From Acetispira formosa (nom. nud.) (GTDB taxonomy: Bacteria; Desulfobacterota; Desulfarculia; Adiutricales; Adiutricaceae): a stretch of 64,000 bases of DNA. The position numbers and the translations under genes were made by a program. Positions 8,364 to 16,036 of the stretch are shown here, one piece after another. Position 1 is the first letter of the stretch, and the number at the start of each line of letters is the position of its first letter. Under the pieces are notes generated by a model. The model ran no database searches and was not told the origin of the DNA. It saw only the letters and a list, made by a program, of their open reading frames with translations. Location of the stretch: contig CP026657.1 in NCBI GenBank assembly GCA_023525915.1, positions 1,674,001-1,738,000 on the forward strand, written 5' to 3'.

Positions 8364-9989
8364 ATGCTGACAGTATTATTCATTCTGGCTTTCGTTTACT
8401 TTCTGGTCTGCTACAAATTTTACGGTGGGTTCCTGACCCGCGTCTTCGCGCTGGACAACTCCCGCAAAACCCCGGCCGAAGAAATGTATGACGGTATTGA
8501 CTACTGCCCCACTCACCCGGCGATGCTCATCGGCCACCATTTCTCTTCCATAGCCGGGGCCGGTCCCATTGTCGGGCCGATCACGGCCGCCGCCTGGTTC
8601 GGCTGGCTGCCGGCCTACCTTTGGTGCCTTATCGGCTCGGCCTTCTTCGGCGGCCCGCATGACGCCGGCTCCATCATCGCCTCCATCCGTCATCAAGGCA
8701 AGTCGGTGGGCGAGGTGGTCCGCCGCTGGATCGGTGAACGCGGCAGCCTCCTGTTTCAAACCTTCACCGTCCTGACCCTAATTTTGATCGTGGCCGTCTT
8801 CATTCAACTCGGAGCCAACAGCCTGGCCGCCGATCCCACCGTGGCCTTTGCCGCCGCGGTCTATATGGGGCTGGCCCTCATTTTCGGCCTGGCCACCTAT
8901 CGTTTCGGTGTGCCGGTCAAGATCAGCACCATCCTTATGCTGCCGGTGGTCTTCGGTGCCTGCTGGTTCGGACACACCTATCCAGCCGTGGTCGCGCCAT
9001 TCACTTTCACGGCCGACCAGTGGCGCTTAATCCTTATGGCCTATGTGGTGGTGGCGTCACTGCTGCCGGTGTGGCTCTTGCTTCAGCCGCGTGATTACCT
9101 GTCGTCTTTCTTTCTGTATTTCGCGGTGATCATCGGCGGCATCGGCATGCTTTTCGGCGGTGAGTTCACCATCAATCTCCCGGCTTTCAAAGGCCTGACT
9201 TCGTCCGACGGCCAGTTCATGTGGCCCATCCTTTTTGTGACAGTGGCCTGCGGAGCCATTAGCGGCTTCCATTCGATGGTCGGCAGCGGCACCACTTCCA
9301 AACAGCTGCGCAAAGAGCGCGAAAGCATCCTCATCGGCTACGGTTCAATGCTTCTGGAGGGGCTGGTGGCGGTCATCGCCATCGGGGCCATCATGATTAG
9401 CGGAACCATCGCTGAAGGCGGCCCGGTCATAACCTTTGCCCAGGGCTTTGGCCAGTTCTGCGGGCTGATAGGCATTGATGAGGCACTCGGCGCATCCATG
9501 GGCGCGCTGGCCATCAACACCTTCATCCTCACCACCGTGGATACAGCCACCCGTCTGACCCGCTATCAGGTTCAGGAACTGTCCGGCGGCCGCATCAATA
9601 AATTTCTGGCCACGGCTCTGGCTGTGGGCGGCGCGGCCGTCTTCCTGTTCGTCAAAGCGGGCGGGAAACCCACCTGGTCGATCATCTGGCCGGTGTTCGG
9701 CTCCGCCAACCAACTGGTGGCCGCCCTGGCCCTCCTGGCTCTGGGCGTGTGGGTGAAAAAGGCTTTCAAGCGCTCCAACAGCTTCTTAATGGTCCCCATG
9801 TGGTTTATGCTGGTGACCACCCTGGCCGCCCTGGCCGTTCTGGTCTGGGAGCAGTTGAATGCCGCCTCCACCAACCTTGTAGTGGTCGTCTTCTCGGCCC
9901 TGTTGGCGATTCTGGGAGTCCTGATGCTGCTGGAAGCCATGAAAGCCTTGAAAAGCGACGGCCCGGCCCCGTCCCGCCAGATGAATTAG
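8364..9989 (+). CDS. cstA: CstA-family carbon starvation / pyruvate or peptide transporter
   Basis: A 541-residue polytopic membrane protein with the CstA signature near the N-terminus (CPTHPAMLIGHHFSSIAGAGP, then IVGPITAA and FFGGPHDAGS). Many hydrophobic segments follow, including a conserved GFHSMVGSGTTSKQL region and a DTATRLTRYQVQEL motif. Start ATG 8364 is preceded by AAGGGA. CstA relatives import pyruvate or peptides during carbon limitation. This one is shorter than E. coli CstA (about 700 residues) and matches the compact form found in anaerobes. It is followed directly by a strong terminator, so it ends its transcription unit. Confidence 0.92.
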   Translation: MLTVLFILAFVYFLVCYKFYGGFLTRVFALDNSRKTPAEEMYDGIDYCPTHPAMLIGHHFSSIAGAGPIVGPITAAAWFGWLPAYLWCLIGSAFFGGPHDAGSIIASIRHQGKSVGEVVRRWIGERGSLLFQTFTVLTLILIVAVFIQLGANSLAADPTVAFAAAVYMGLALIFGLATYRFGVPVKISTILMLPVVFGACWFGHTYPAVVAPFTFTADQWRLILMAYVVVASLLPVWLLLQPRDYLSSFFLYFAVIIGGIGMLFGGEFTINLPAFKGLTSSDGQFMWPILFVTVACGAISGFHSMVGSGTTSKQLRKERESILIGYGSMLLEGLVAVIAIGAIMISGTIAEGGPVITFAQGFGQFCGLIGIDEALGASMGALAINTFILTTVDTATRLTRYQVQELSGGRINKFLATALAVGGAAVFLFVKAGGKPTWSIIWPVFGSANQLVAALALLALGVWVKKAFKRSNSFLMVPMWFMLVTTLAALAVLVWEQLNAASTNLVVVVFSALLAILGVLMLLEAMKALKSDGPAPSRQMN

Positions 9990-10020
9990 GCCGGAGCCTG
10001 GCTGTTTTTTTCGGTACACA

Positions 10021-10056
10021 GCCGGAACCGGGCAGTTGTCCGGTTCCGGCATTTTT
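10021..10056 (+). terminator. Rho-independent terminator after cstA
   Basis: GCCGGAACCGG at 10021-10031 pairs with CCGGTTCCGGC at 10040-10050, followed by ATTTTTG. It lies about 30 bases after the cstA stop. Confidence 0.88.
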
Positions 10057-10103
10057 GTGAAACTATGCTTGCCAACGGAGGCGGCTTATGATAAGAATAT
10101 CAG

Positions 10104-10270
10104 AAAGGTGTTCGTCTGAACTTAATAGGGAAGAACGGTGAAAAACCGTCGCGGAGCCGCCGCTGTAACCGGTAGAACTCCCCTGTGGCCAGAAATGGCC
10201 GGCCATTTTTCCATAAGGAAAGAGAAGGCGGGGGCGTTTGCTTGATCCGGGAGCCAGAAGACCTGCCTTG
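10104..10270 (+). promoter_or_regulatory. Cobalamin (B12) riboswitch
   Basis: The order of conserved blocks matches a cobalamin riboswitch: AGGTGTTCGTCTGAACTTAA, then TAGGGAAGAACGGTG, then CGCGGAGCCGCCGCTGTAAC, and at the 3' end GGGAGCCAGAAGACCTGCC (B12-box region). It is followed by a terminator and then cbiK, so it should switch off cobalt insertion or corrin synthesis when B12 is plentiful. Confidence 0.93.
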
Positions 10271-10355
10271 AAACGAAACCGTGGTTTTTCACAGTTTCAG
10301 ACATATGTGTTCCAGAGGCCGGTCTTGCCTGTGGGGACGCTCCGCAATAAAAAAC

Positions 10356-10391
10356 GGTGTTGTGGATTATTTTCCATAACGCCATTTTTTT
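10356..10391 (+). terminator. Terminator between the B12 riboswitch and cbiK
   Basis: GGTGTTGTGGA at 10356-10366 pairs (with G-U pairs) with TCCATAACGCC at 10373-10383, followed by seven Ts at 10385-10391. Its place between riboswitch and cbiK fits transcriptional attenuation. Confidence 0.8.
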
Positions 10392-10473
10392 ATCCCCAGC
10401 CCGGCTGGGGCAAAGCGGGCCGCCCCGGCCCTAAATCGGCGCTAAAGACGCCAAGTAATTGCAAGGAGCATGT

Positions 10474-11445
10474 ATGTCTGAAACTTCTCCCATTTTGTGG
10501 CTGATTCTGGCCGCGTTCGCGGCCGTCATGATTCTTCCTTCCACCGCCCTGGCCTATGACAGGGAACCGCAGAAACCGGCCATAGTTCTGGCCGCCTTTG
10601 GCACCACTGACGTCGATGCCCTTCAGGCTATTTTGAATGTGGAAAACAAGGTTAAGGCGGCGTTCCCCGGCTATGATGTGCATGTGGCTTTCACTTCCAA
10701 CATCATCAGAAAAATCTGGCACGAAAGGGCCAATGATCAGAAATTCATCAAAGCCAACAAAATTCCCAAGGAAATATACAACATCGGCAACCCTCTGACC
10801 ACCCTGGCCCTGATTCAGGAAAATGGCTCCCGCGATATTCTGGTGCAGTCGCTGCATGTTACCAATGGCTCTGAGTTTGACGATTTGAATAAGATTGTCA
10901 CGCAGCTTTCCAAGATCGACGCTTTCCAGGAATCAAAGCGCCCCTTCCCTTACCTGGCGCTCGGCAGCTCCGCTCTCGGCCAGGCCTCCAAGGCTGAACT
11001 GGAGCGGGCCGCCGGCGCGCTTGCTCCGCTGGCCGCCGAGGCCAAAGCCGCGGGCGGCGCTCTGCTGCTGATGGGCCATGGCAACGAACACCTGGATGTG
11101 AAATCCTATCGTCAATTTGAAAAAGCCATGAACGACATGTATGAAGCCCCGGTTTTTGTCGGTCTGGTGGAAGGCAGCCCAGAGCTGGATGATGTTATGG
11201 AAGGATTGAAGAAGACCGGCGTGAAAAATGTGACTCTGGCCCCCCTGATGCTGGTGGCCGGCGATCACGCCAAAAATGACATGGCCGGTGATGAGGAAGA
11301 CAGCTGGGCCAGCATCCTTAAGAACGCCGGCTATGAGGTGAAAATTCATCTGCAAGGGCTTGGCCTCAACGATTCCTGGGCGGACATTTATATAGAGCGT
11401 CTCCGCAGCCTGGAATCCGAGCATGTTAAGGCGGCCCGCAAGTAA
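10474..11445 (+). CDS. cbiK: Sirohydrochlorin cobaltochelatase CbiK, probably exported
   Basis: Start ATG 10474 follows AAGGAG. The 323-residue product belongs to the anaerobic CbiK chelatase family, which inserts cobalt into sirohydrochlorin early in B12 synthesis. Recognisable parts are KPAIVLAAFGTTDVDA near the mature N-terminus, the middle histidine region VQSLHVTNGSEF, GGALLLMGHGNEH and LMLVAGDHAKNDMAGDEEDS. The first ~30 residues form a clear signal peptide ending ALAYD. A periplasmic CbiK is known from Desulfovibrio vulgaris, where it has been linked to iron or haem handling; the same may hold here, although the cobalamin riboswitch upstream argues for a cobalt role. No other cob/cbi genes are adjacent. 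Confidence 0.92.
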   Translation: MSETSPILWLILAAFAAVMILPSTALAYDREPQKPAIVLAAFGTTDVDALQAILNVENKVKAAFPGYDVHVAFTSNIIRKIWHERANDQKFIKANKIPKEIYNIGNPLTTLALIQENGSRDILVQSLHVTNGSEFDDLNKIVTQLSKIDAFQESKRPFPYLALGSSALGQASKAELERAAGALAPLAAEAKAAGGALLLMGHGNEHLDVKSYRQFEKAMNDMYEAPVFVGLVEGSPELDDVMEGLKKTGVKNVTLAPLMLVAGDHAKNDMAGDEEDSWASILKNAGYEVKIHLQGLGLNDSWADIYIERLRSLESEHVKAARK

Positions 11446-11462
11446 TTGAGGAATGCGGCCAA

Positions 11463-11640
11463 AGCAGCAATTCTCAAAGTAGACGGCAATTTCAAAATAG
11501 CAGGTCGACCCAGAGGGGCGACGGAGCGCCAGCGACTGGTTTTTACGGTAAAATAGCAACTCGCGAAACAAAAACCACGCTTTTTGTGTAGCTGTACGCC
11601 ACAAGTTCAGGGGAAAAAGTTTACTTTGAGAATTGCTGCT
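11463..11640 (+). repeat. MITE-like repeat, copy C (+), with perfect TIRs
   Basis: The best-preserved copy. AGCAGCAATTCTCAAAGT at 11463-11480 is exactly repeated in inverted form at 11623-11640. The internal part contains AGCGCCAGCGACTGGTTTT and ACAAAAACCACGCTTTTTGT. It lies 17 bases after the cbiK stop, in the same orientation as cbiK. It carries no plausible coding frame. Confidence 0.9.
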
Positions 11641-11683
11641 TTGGCCGCGCGATTAAAGACTGGACCCCAAAAGCTCTACCAAG

Positions 11684-11761
11684 GGCTCTGCCCTCTGGAT
11701 TCCCGCCCGGCGGCCTGACACAGGCTCACCCGTGCAAGGAGGAAATCCAGAGGGCAGAGCC
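11684..11761. repeat. Palindrome P6 with short conserved centre
   Basis: GGCTCTGCCCTCTGGATT at 11684-11701 is perfectly repeated inverted at 11744-11761. The 42-base centre (CCCGCCCGGCGGCCTGA ... CACCCGTGCAAGGAGG) resembles, in shortened form, the 61-base centres of the palindromes at 27.4-27.8 kb. No gene lies between 11446 and 12210; this stretch holds repeat copy C, this palindrome and the P1 element. Confidence 0.7.
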
Positions 11762-11866
11762 TTTTGGCCGAAAAGCCCGGTTCTTCACAGCGCGTGGCGG
11801 AAGGCGGCTTAAATTTGGGAACTGTATACTTTAATTGCCATTGACCCGCCGGAAGCCGACCATGTA

Positions 11867-11952
11867 GCCGCCGGGAGAAATGTTTTTGCCCGGCTCTGGT
11901 GACTAAAGACCCCCCGGAACCAGAGCCGGGCAAAAACATTTCTCCCGGCGGC
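11867..11952. repeat. Palindrome P1: 34-bp perfect arms, core GACTAAAGACCCCCCGGA
   Basis: The arms at 11867-11900 and 11919-11952 are perfect inverted copies (they include GAGAAATGTTTTTGCCCGGC). The 18-base centre is GACTAAAGACCCCCCGGA. The same arms with the centre in the other direction occur at 56.45 kb (P2), and the same centre with unrelated arms occurs at 56.6 kb (P3). Confidence 0.9.
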
Positions 11953-11961
11953 GGTCACTCG

Positions 11962-12020
11962 CTTTTCCGCAATTGTGGCATTAACCATACACTAGCGTTA
12001 AGTGCTTTAAATTGTTATTG
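11962..12020. repeat. Short dispersed repeat, copy 1 (second copy at 33.6 kb)
   Basis: CTTTTCCGCAATTGTGGCAT followed by TAACCATACACTAGCGTTAA closely matches 33630-33690, where the same order of words occurs (CTTTTCCGCAAATG ... CATTAACCATATACTGG). Both copies end in an AT-rich GAATAA stretch. Function unknown; it could be a promoter-bearing or mobile-element end. Confidence 0.55.
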
Positions 12021-12210
12021 AATAACGTAATTGCAAGTTGAATATACAGTTCCCTTAAATTTGACGGAACAGCCCTGTATGGCTAGGACTTCCTGGCCCT
12101 GTCCGCCACTTGTGTTGATTGTCATCTGATAGTATTATTATGATCGGACAGGATGATAAATTGCATGGCTTCTCATAGTGATATCGGCAGGAAAAAGGCG
12201 ATGGAACAAA

Positions 12211-14115
12211 ATGTATAACTCTTCGAAAGCGAACGGATATGACAGGCCGGCCGGGCCGCGTCCGCTTTTGAAGTGGGCGGGCGGAAAAACCCAGATGCTC
12301 GATGATATCCTGCCCAAAATTCCCGATGGCTATGGTCAGTATATTGAGCCGTTTTTCGGCGGCGGCGCGGTTTTTTTTGCCCTGCGCCCCGGCCGGAGCA
12401 TTATTGCCGACAGTAATCCTGAACTCGTCAACCTCTATAAACAGGTGGCCGGCAATGTTGAGGCGGTCATCGGGCATTTGCGCGCGTATAAGAACACGGA
12501 AAAAATGTTTTATGAAGTCCGCGCCCAGGACTGGCAGGAACTGTCTGCGGCAGAGGCGGCCGCAAGGACCATATTTTTAAATAAAACCTGTTTCAACGGA
12601 CTCTACCGGGTCAATAAAAAGGGACAGTTCAACGTTCCCTTCGGCCGCTACAAGGCTCCGAAAATCTGCGACGTTGATAGCCTTTACTCGGCCAGCGCCC
12701 TGCTGAAAACCGCTGGAATCATCTGCGGCGATTATCTCATGGTCCTGAAGGAATACGCCGGGCCGGGCGACTTGGTTTTCCTTGATCCGCCTTACCTCCC
12801 CATTTCTGAATATTCCGACTTCAAGCGCTATACCAAAGAACAATTTTATGAGGAAGACCATGTTGAGCTGGCCGGCGAAGTGCGGCGGCTCCACGAACTG
12901 GGCTGCCATATAATTCTGACCAATTCTCACCATCCCCTGGTTTATGACCTCTATGAGGGTTTCAGCATCGATGTGATCCAGACCAGAAGATATATATCCT
13001 GCGACGCGGGAAAACGGAAAGGCGAAGATATCATAGTCTCCATACCCCCTGAAAAACAGATGGCCTTCAGCCTCACTCCGCCGCAGCTGCCGCCTCAGGT
13101 CAACTGCTACCCCTCAACCCGTTATATGGGTTCGAAAAGTAAGCTCCTGGCGCAGATTTGGGCCGTGGCCGGTCAATTTGAATTCGAAAGCGCGGTGGAT
13201 CTCTTCTCCGGCTCGGGCATTGTCGGCTACATGTTCAAAGCTCAGGGCAAGGCCGTTATCTGCAACGACTATATGTCCATGGCCGCGACCTACGCCAAGG
13301 CTATGATTGAGAACAACAAAGTCACCCTGCCGCCGGACGAGGCTGAAGACCTTTTGCTTGAACGGCACCGGCCGGATAATTTTGTGACGGAGACCTTCAA
13401 GGGGCTTTATTACACTGATGAGGAAAACGCACTGATTGATATACTGCGGGCCAACATCCTGGCCCTTAAAAACCCTTATAAAAGGGCGGTGGCTATGGCC
13501 GCGCTTATCAGGGCCGCCATTAAAAAAAGGCCGCGCGGCATTTTCACCTACACCGGCGCTCGATATGACGACGGCCGCCGGGATCTGAAAAAATCCCTAG
13601 CCGACCAGTTCCTGGAAGCGGCAGCGGCCACCAGTCAGGCGGTGTTCGACAACGGCTATAAGAACAAGGCCCGCCTGGGTGACGCCATGAGCCTGAAGGT
13701 GAATGAAGACAGCCTGATTTACATTGACCCGCCCTATTACTCACCTCTTTCCGACAATGAATATGTGCGCCGCTATCATTTTGTCGAAGGGCTGGCCAGA
13801 AACTGGGAAGGCGTGGAAATACAGGCCCACACCCAGACCAAAAAGTTCAAATCCTACCCCACCCCCTTTTCCACCCGCCAGGGCGCGGCGGAGGCATTTG
13901 ATAAACTTTTCAAAAAGTATGCGAAAAATATCCTGATAGTCTCCTATTCCTCCAACAGCCAGCCGACGCTGGACGAGATGGTGGCTTTGATGTCCAAATA
14001 CAAAAGCCGGGTTGAAGTGGTGCCGGTCGATCACCGGTATTCCTTTGGTAATCAGGGGCACAAGGTCGGGGACAATAAAAACAAGGTGCAGGAATATTTG
14101 TTTGTCGGTTATTAA
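12211..14115 (+). CDS. Fused double D12-class adenine-N6 DNA methyltransferase (type IIS)
   Basis: The 634-residue product contains two complete Dam-like (D12) methyltransferase modules in tandem. The first has LLKWAGGKTQM (SAM-binding motif X), FFGGGAVFF (motif I) and catalytic DPPY at residues 192-195. The second has TRYMGSKSKLL, DLFSGSGIVGY and DPPY at 506-509. Such fusions, known from M.FokI, methylate both strands of an asymmetric site, each half acting on one strand. The endonuclease gene follows 84 bases downstream. The start is uncertain: ATG 12211 gives a natural N-terminus, but in-frame GTG 12178 is possible and neither has a strong ribosome site. The recognition sequence cannot be read from sequence. 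Confidence 0.9.
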   Translation: MYNSSKANGYDRPAGPRPLLKWAGGKTQMLDDILPKIPDGYGQYIEPFFGGGAVFFALRPGRSIIADSNPELVNLYKQVAGNVEAVIGHLRAYKNTEKMFYEVRAQDWQELSAAEAAARTIFLNKTCFNGLYRVNKKGQFNVPFGRYKAPKICDVDSLYSASALLKTAGIICGDYLMVLKEYAGPGDLVFLDPPYLPISEYSDFKRYTKEQFYEEDHVELAGEVRRLHELGCHIILTNSHHPLVYDLYEGFSIDVIQTRRYISCDAGKRKGEDIIVSIPPEKQMAFSLTPPQLPPQVNCYPSTRYMGSKSKLLAQIWAVAGQFEFESAVDLFSGSGIVGYMFKAQGKAVICNDYMSMAATYAKAMIENNKVTLPPDEAEDLLLERHRPDNFVTETFKGLYYTDEENALIDILRANILALKNPYKRAVAMAALIRAAIKKRPRGIFTYTGARYDDGRRDLKKSLADQFLEAAAATSQAVFDNGYKNKARLGDAMSLKVNEDSLIYIDPPYYSPLSDNEYVRRYHFVEGLARNWEGVEIQAHTQTKKFKSYPTPFSTRQGAAEAFDKLFKKYAKNILIVSYSSNSQPTLDEMVALMSKYKSRVEVVPVDHRYSFGNQGHKVGDNKNKVQEYLFVGY

Positions 14116-14199
14116 GATGACCCGTTTTCGATGCAGTGGCAGGCACTATCGGCCGCCGGTTCCAGGGGGGTTGACCGTGCGTCGCCAAAAGGAAGGCCC

Positions 14200-15927
14200 A
14201 TGCACCTTTGGTATATAGGCAATACCTCCGTCAGGAGCGCCATGCGGCTGCGGGACGGGCTGGTGGCCCTGGCCGCCTCCCCGCTTCAGGGCAACCTGCG
14301 CGGGAAAGACGGCGACCTGGCCTTCCGCAACCTTCTGGGGGAACGCGGCATCGTCTCGCTGGGTGATGACGACACCTACAGTGTCGGGCGCAAATGGCGC
14401 TCAGCCTTAAACAAACTTGGTTTCCTGTATCCTAAGGTCGAATCCGGCTCCGGGCTGACTCAGGCTGAAGTCGGGCCAATGGACAGCATCACGCCCAATG
14501 GGCGGCGGCTGATAAATTCTGAATCCGTCCCGGCCATGCAGGAATGTTTTTTACGGGCCCTGGCCGCCCAGTATATCGAAATCGCCAAACCGGACGGAGA
14601 GGTAATTCTATTCTCTCCGCTCAAACATACCCTGAAGGTGCTGTTGAAACTGGAAGCCGTGACCGGGGAGGCCTCGGCCAGCTTTATCGAAATGGCTCTG
14701 TTCATTCAGACCACCACCAGCCAGGACAGCATTGACCAGTTGGCGGAGGACATCGCGTCATTCAGAAAAGAGCGGCGGGCAGCTGAATCGGTGAAAAGAT
14801 TCGATTCCGGGCATTACGACCGGGCGGCCGAAGCGCTGAAGAAAACCGGGCAGACCTTCCGTGATTACGCGGACTGCAACCAGCGATATTTAAAGGCCAC
14901 CGGCCTGATTCAAAGCAAAGGGCGCGGCATAATCCTGATACCGGAGAAGCGTCTGTTTGCCGAGCTTTTGGCTGATGACCAGACCGTGCCGCGCACTGAA
15001 CTGGAGCGCTATACCGTTTTATGCAACGGTGCGGCCCTGCCCACCGATGAGCGCGGGGCGGCGCTGGAAGTGCTTAACGACCTGCGGCGCAAGGCCGGGG
15101 CCATGGGCATTGCTTTTGAAGCGGCCGAGCGGCCGCCCGGCGGCCCGGCCGATATCGCCGTTTTGCGGCATGAACTGGAAGACCTGATTTTCAAGCGGAA
15201 AGAAATCCTGTACGCCGGTCAGCAGGCCGGTCAATGGCTGGAAATATGCGAATATATGGATCTGATTGCCGCCAGAGGTGAACGCCGGAAATTCGAAGAT
15301 TTTGAAATCTGCGTTCCGCGAACGGAGGCCCCGGCCTATCTGGAATGGGTTTTATGGCGGGCCTTTCTGGCCTTGGGGCAACTGGCGAACAAGCCTTATG
15401 AGGCCAGACGCTTTAAGATAGATCAAGATTTCCTGCCGGTGGGGACCGCGCCGGGCAACGGCCCGGATCTGATAATGGAATTTTCTGATTTCGTAATCGC
15501 GGTGGAAGTGACTTTGACGGAAAGCTCGCGGCAGGAGGCGGTTGAAGGCGAACCGGTGCGAAGGCATGTGGCGGACCTGATGATGCGGTATGCGGATAGA
15601 AACAAGCCGGTCTACGGCCTGTTTATTGCGAACCGGATTGATTCAAACACAGCCGAAACCTTCAGGATTGGCGCATGGTACACCAAAGACGACCAACGTC
15701 TCAGCCTGACCATCGTGCCCATGACCCTGTCGCAGTTTCGGTGTTTTTTAAAAGCGCACTTTGAAGCGGGCCGCGCCAGCCCTGAGGCGGTGCGGCGGCT
15801 GCTCATCAAATGCGCGGAATACCGCCCGGCCTGTGAAGGCCCGGAGTGGAAAAGGAATATCGACCAGACAGTTACGGAGGCTGTATCCACAGCCTGTCCG
15901 TCCTTTAAAAACATGCTTCTATTCTAG
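14200..15927 (+). CDS. AlwI/BstNBI-family type IIS restriction endonuclease
   Basis: A 575-residue protein starting at ATG 14200 after AAAAGGAAGG. The overall pattern follows the AlwI/MlyI/PleI/N.BstNBI family: an N-terminal recognition part (LWYIGNTSVRSAMRLRDGLV, SVGRKWRSALNKLGFLYPK, ITPNGRRLI), a linker with SIDQLAEDIASFRKER, and a C-terminal PD-(D/E)xK-type cleavage domain. The last shows YLEWVLWRAFLALGQL, then GNGPDLIMEFSDFVIAVEVT, giving Asp423 and Glu436 with VT where Lys is usual, as in BstNBI. A conserved GEPVRRHVADL follows. Members cleave, or nick on one strand, a few bases outside a 5-bp asymmetric site. Together with the fused methyltransferase it forms a complete type IIS system. 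Family assignment is by recalled resemblance. Confidence 0.87.
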   Translation: MHLWYIGNTSVRSAMRLRDGLVALAASPLQGNLRGKDGDLAFRNLLGERGIVSLGDDDTYSVGRKWRSALNKLGFLYPKVESGSGLTQAEVGPMDSITPNGRRLINSESVPAMQECFLRALAAQYIEIAKPDGEVILFSPLKHTLKVLLKLEAVTGEASASFIEMALFIQTTTSQDSIDQLAEDIASFRKERRAAESVKRFDSGHYDRAAEALKKTGQTFRDYADCNQRYLKATGLIQSKGRGIILIPEKRLFAELLADDQTVPRTELERYTVLCNGAALPTDERGAALEVLNDLRRKAGAMGIAFEAAERPPGGPADIAVLRHELEDLIFKRKEILYAGQQAGQWLEICEYMDLIAARGERRKFEDFEICVPRTEAPAYLEWVLWRAFLALGQLANKPYEARRFKIDQDFLPVGTAPGNGPDLIMEFSDFVIAVEVTLTESSRQEAVEGEPVRRHVADLMMRYADRNKPVYGLFIANRIDSNTAETFRIGAWYTKDDQRLSLTIVPMTLSQFRCFLKAHFEAGRASPEAVRRLLIKCAEYRPACEGPEWKRNIDQTVTEAVSTACPSFKNMLLF

Positions 15928-16036
15928 AAATCATTTCTTCTGATATTTGACGACGACCCGAAGCCGATTTATCGCTATCACGTCCACAATGCCGGGCAAT
16001 GCAACCTGGCCCATCTGAAATGACCGGAGGATCACC

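Larger units (their letters stand above)
11811..12062. repeat. Inverted-repeat-bounded spacer element enclosing palindrome P1
   Basis: AAATTTGGGAACTGTATACT at the left end (11811-11838 in full) is matched, imperfectly and inverted, by AATATACAGTTCCCTTAAAT near 12041-12060 (12033-12062 in full). The pair bounds about 250 bases that contain the 34-bp-armed palindrome P1 and an AT-rich stretch. It has no coding capacity. It looks like a non-autonomous mobile element, though no transposase or target duplication was identified. Confidence 0.5.
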
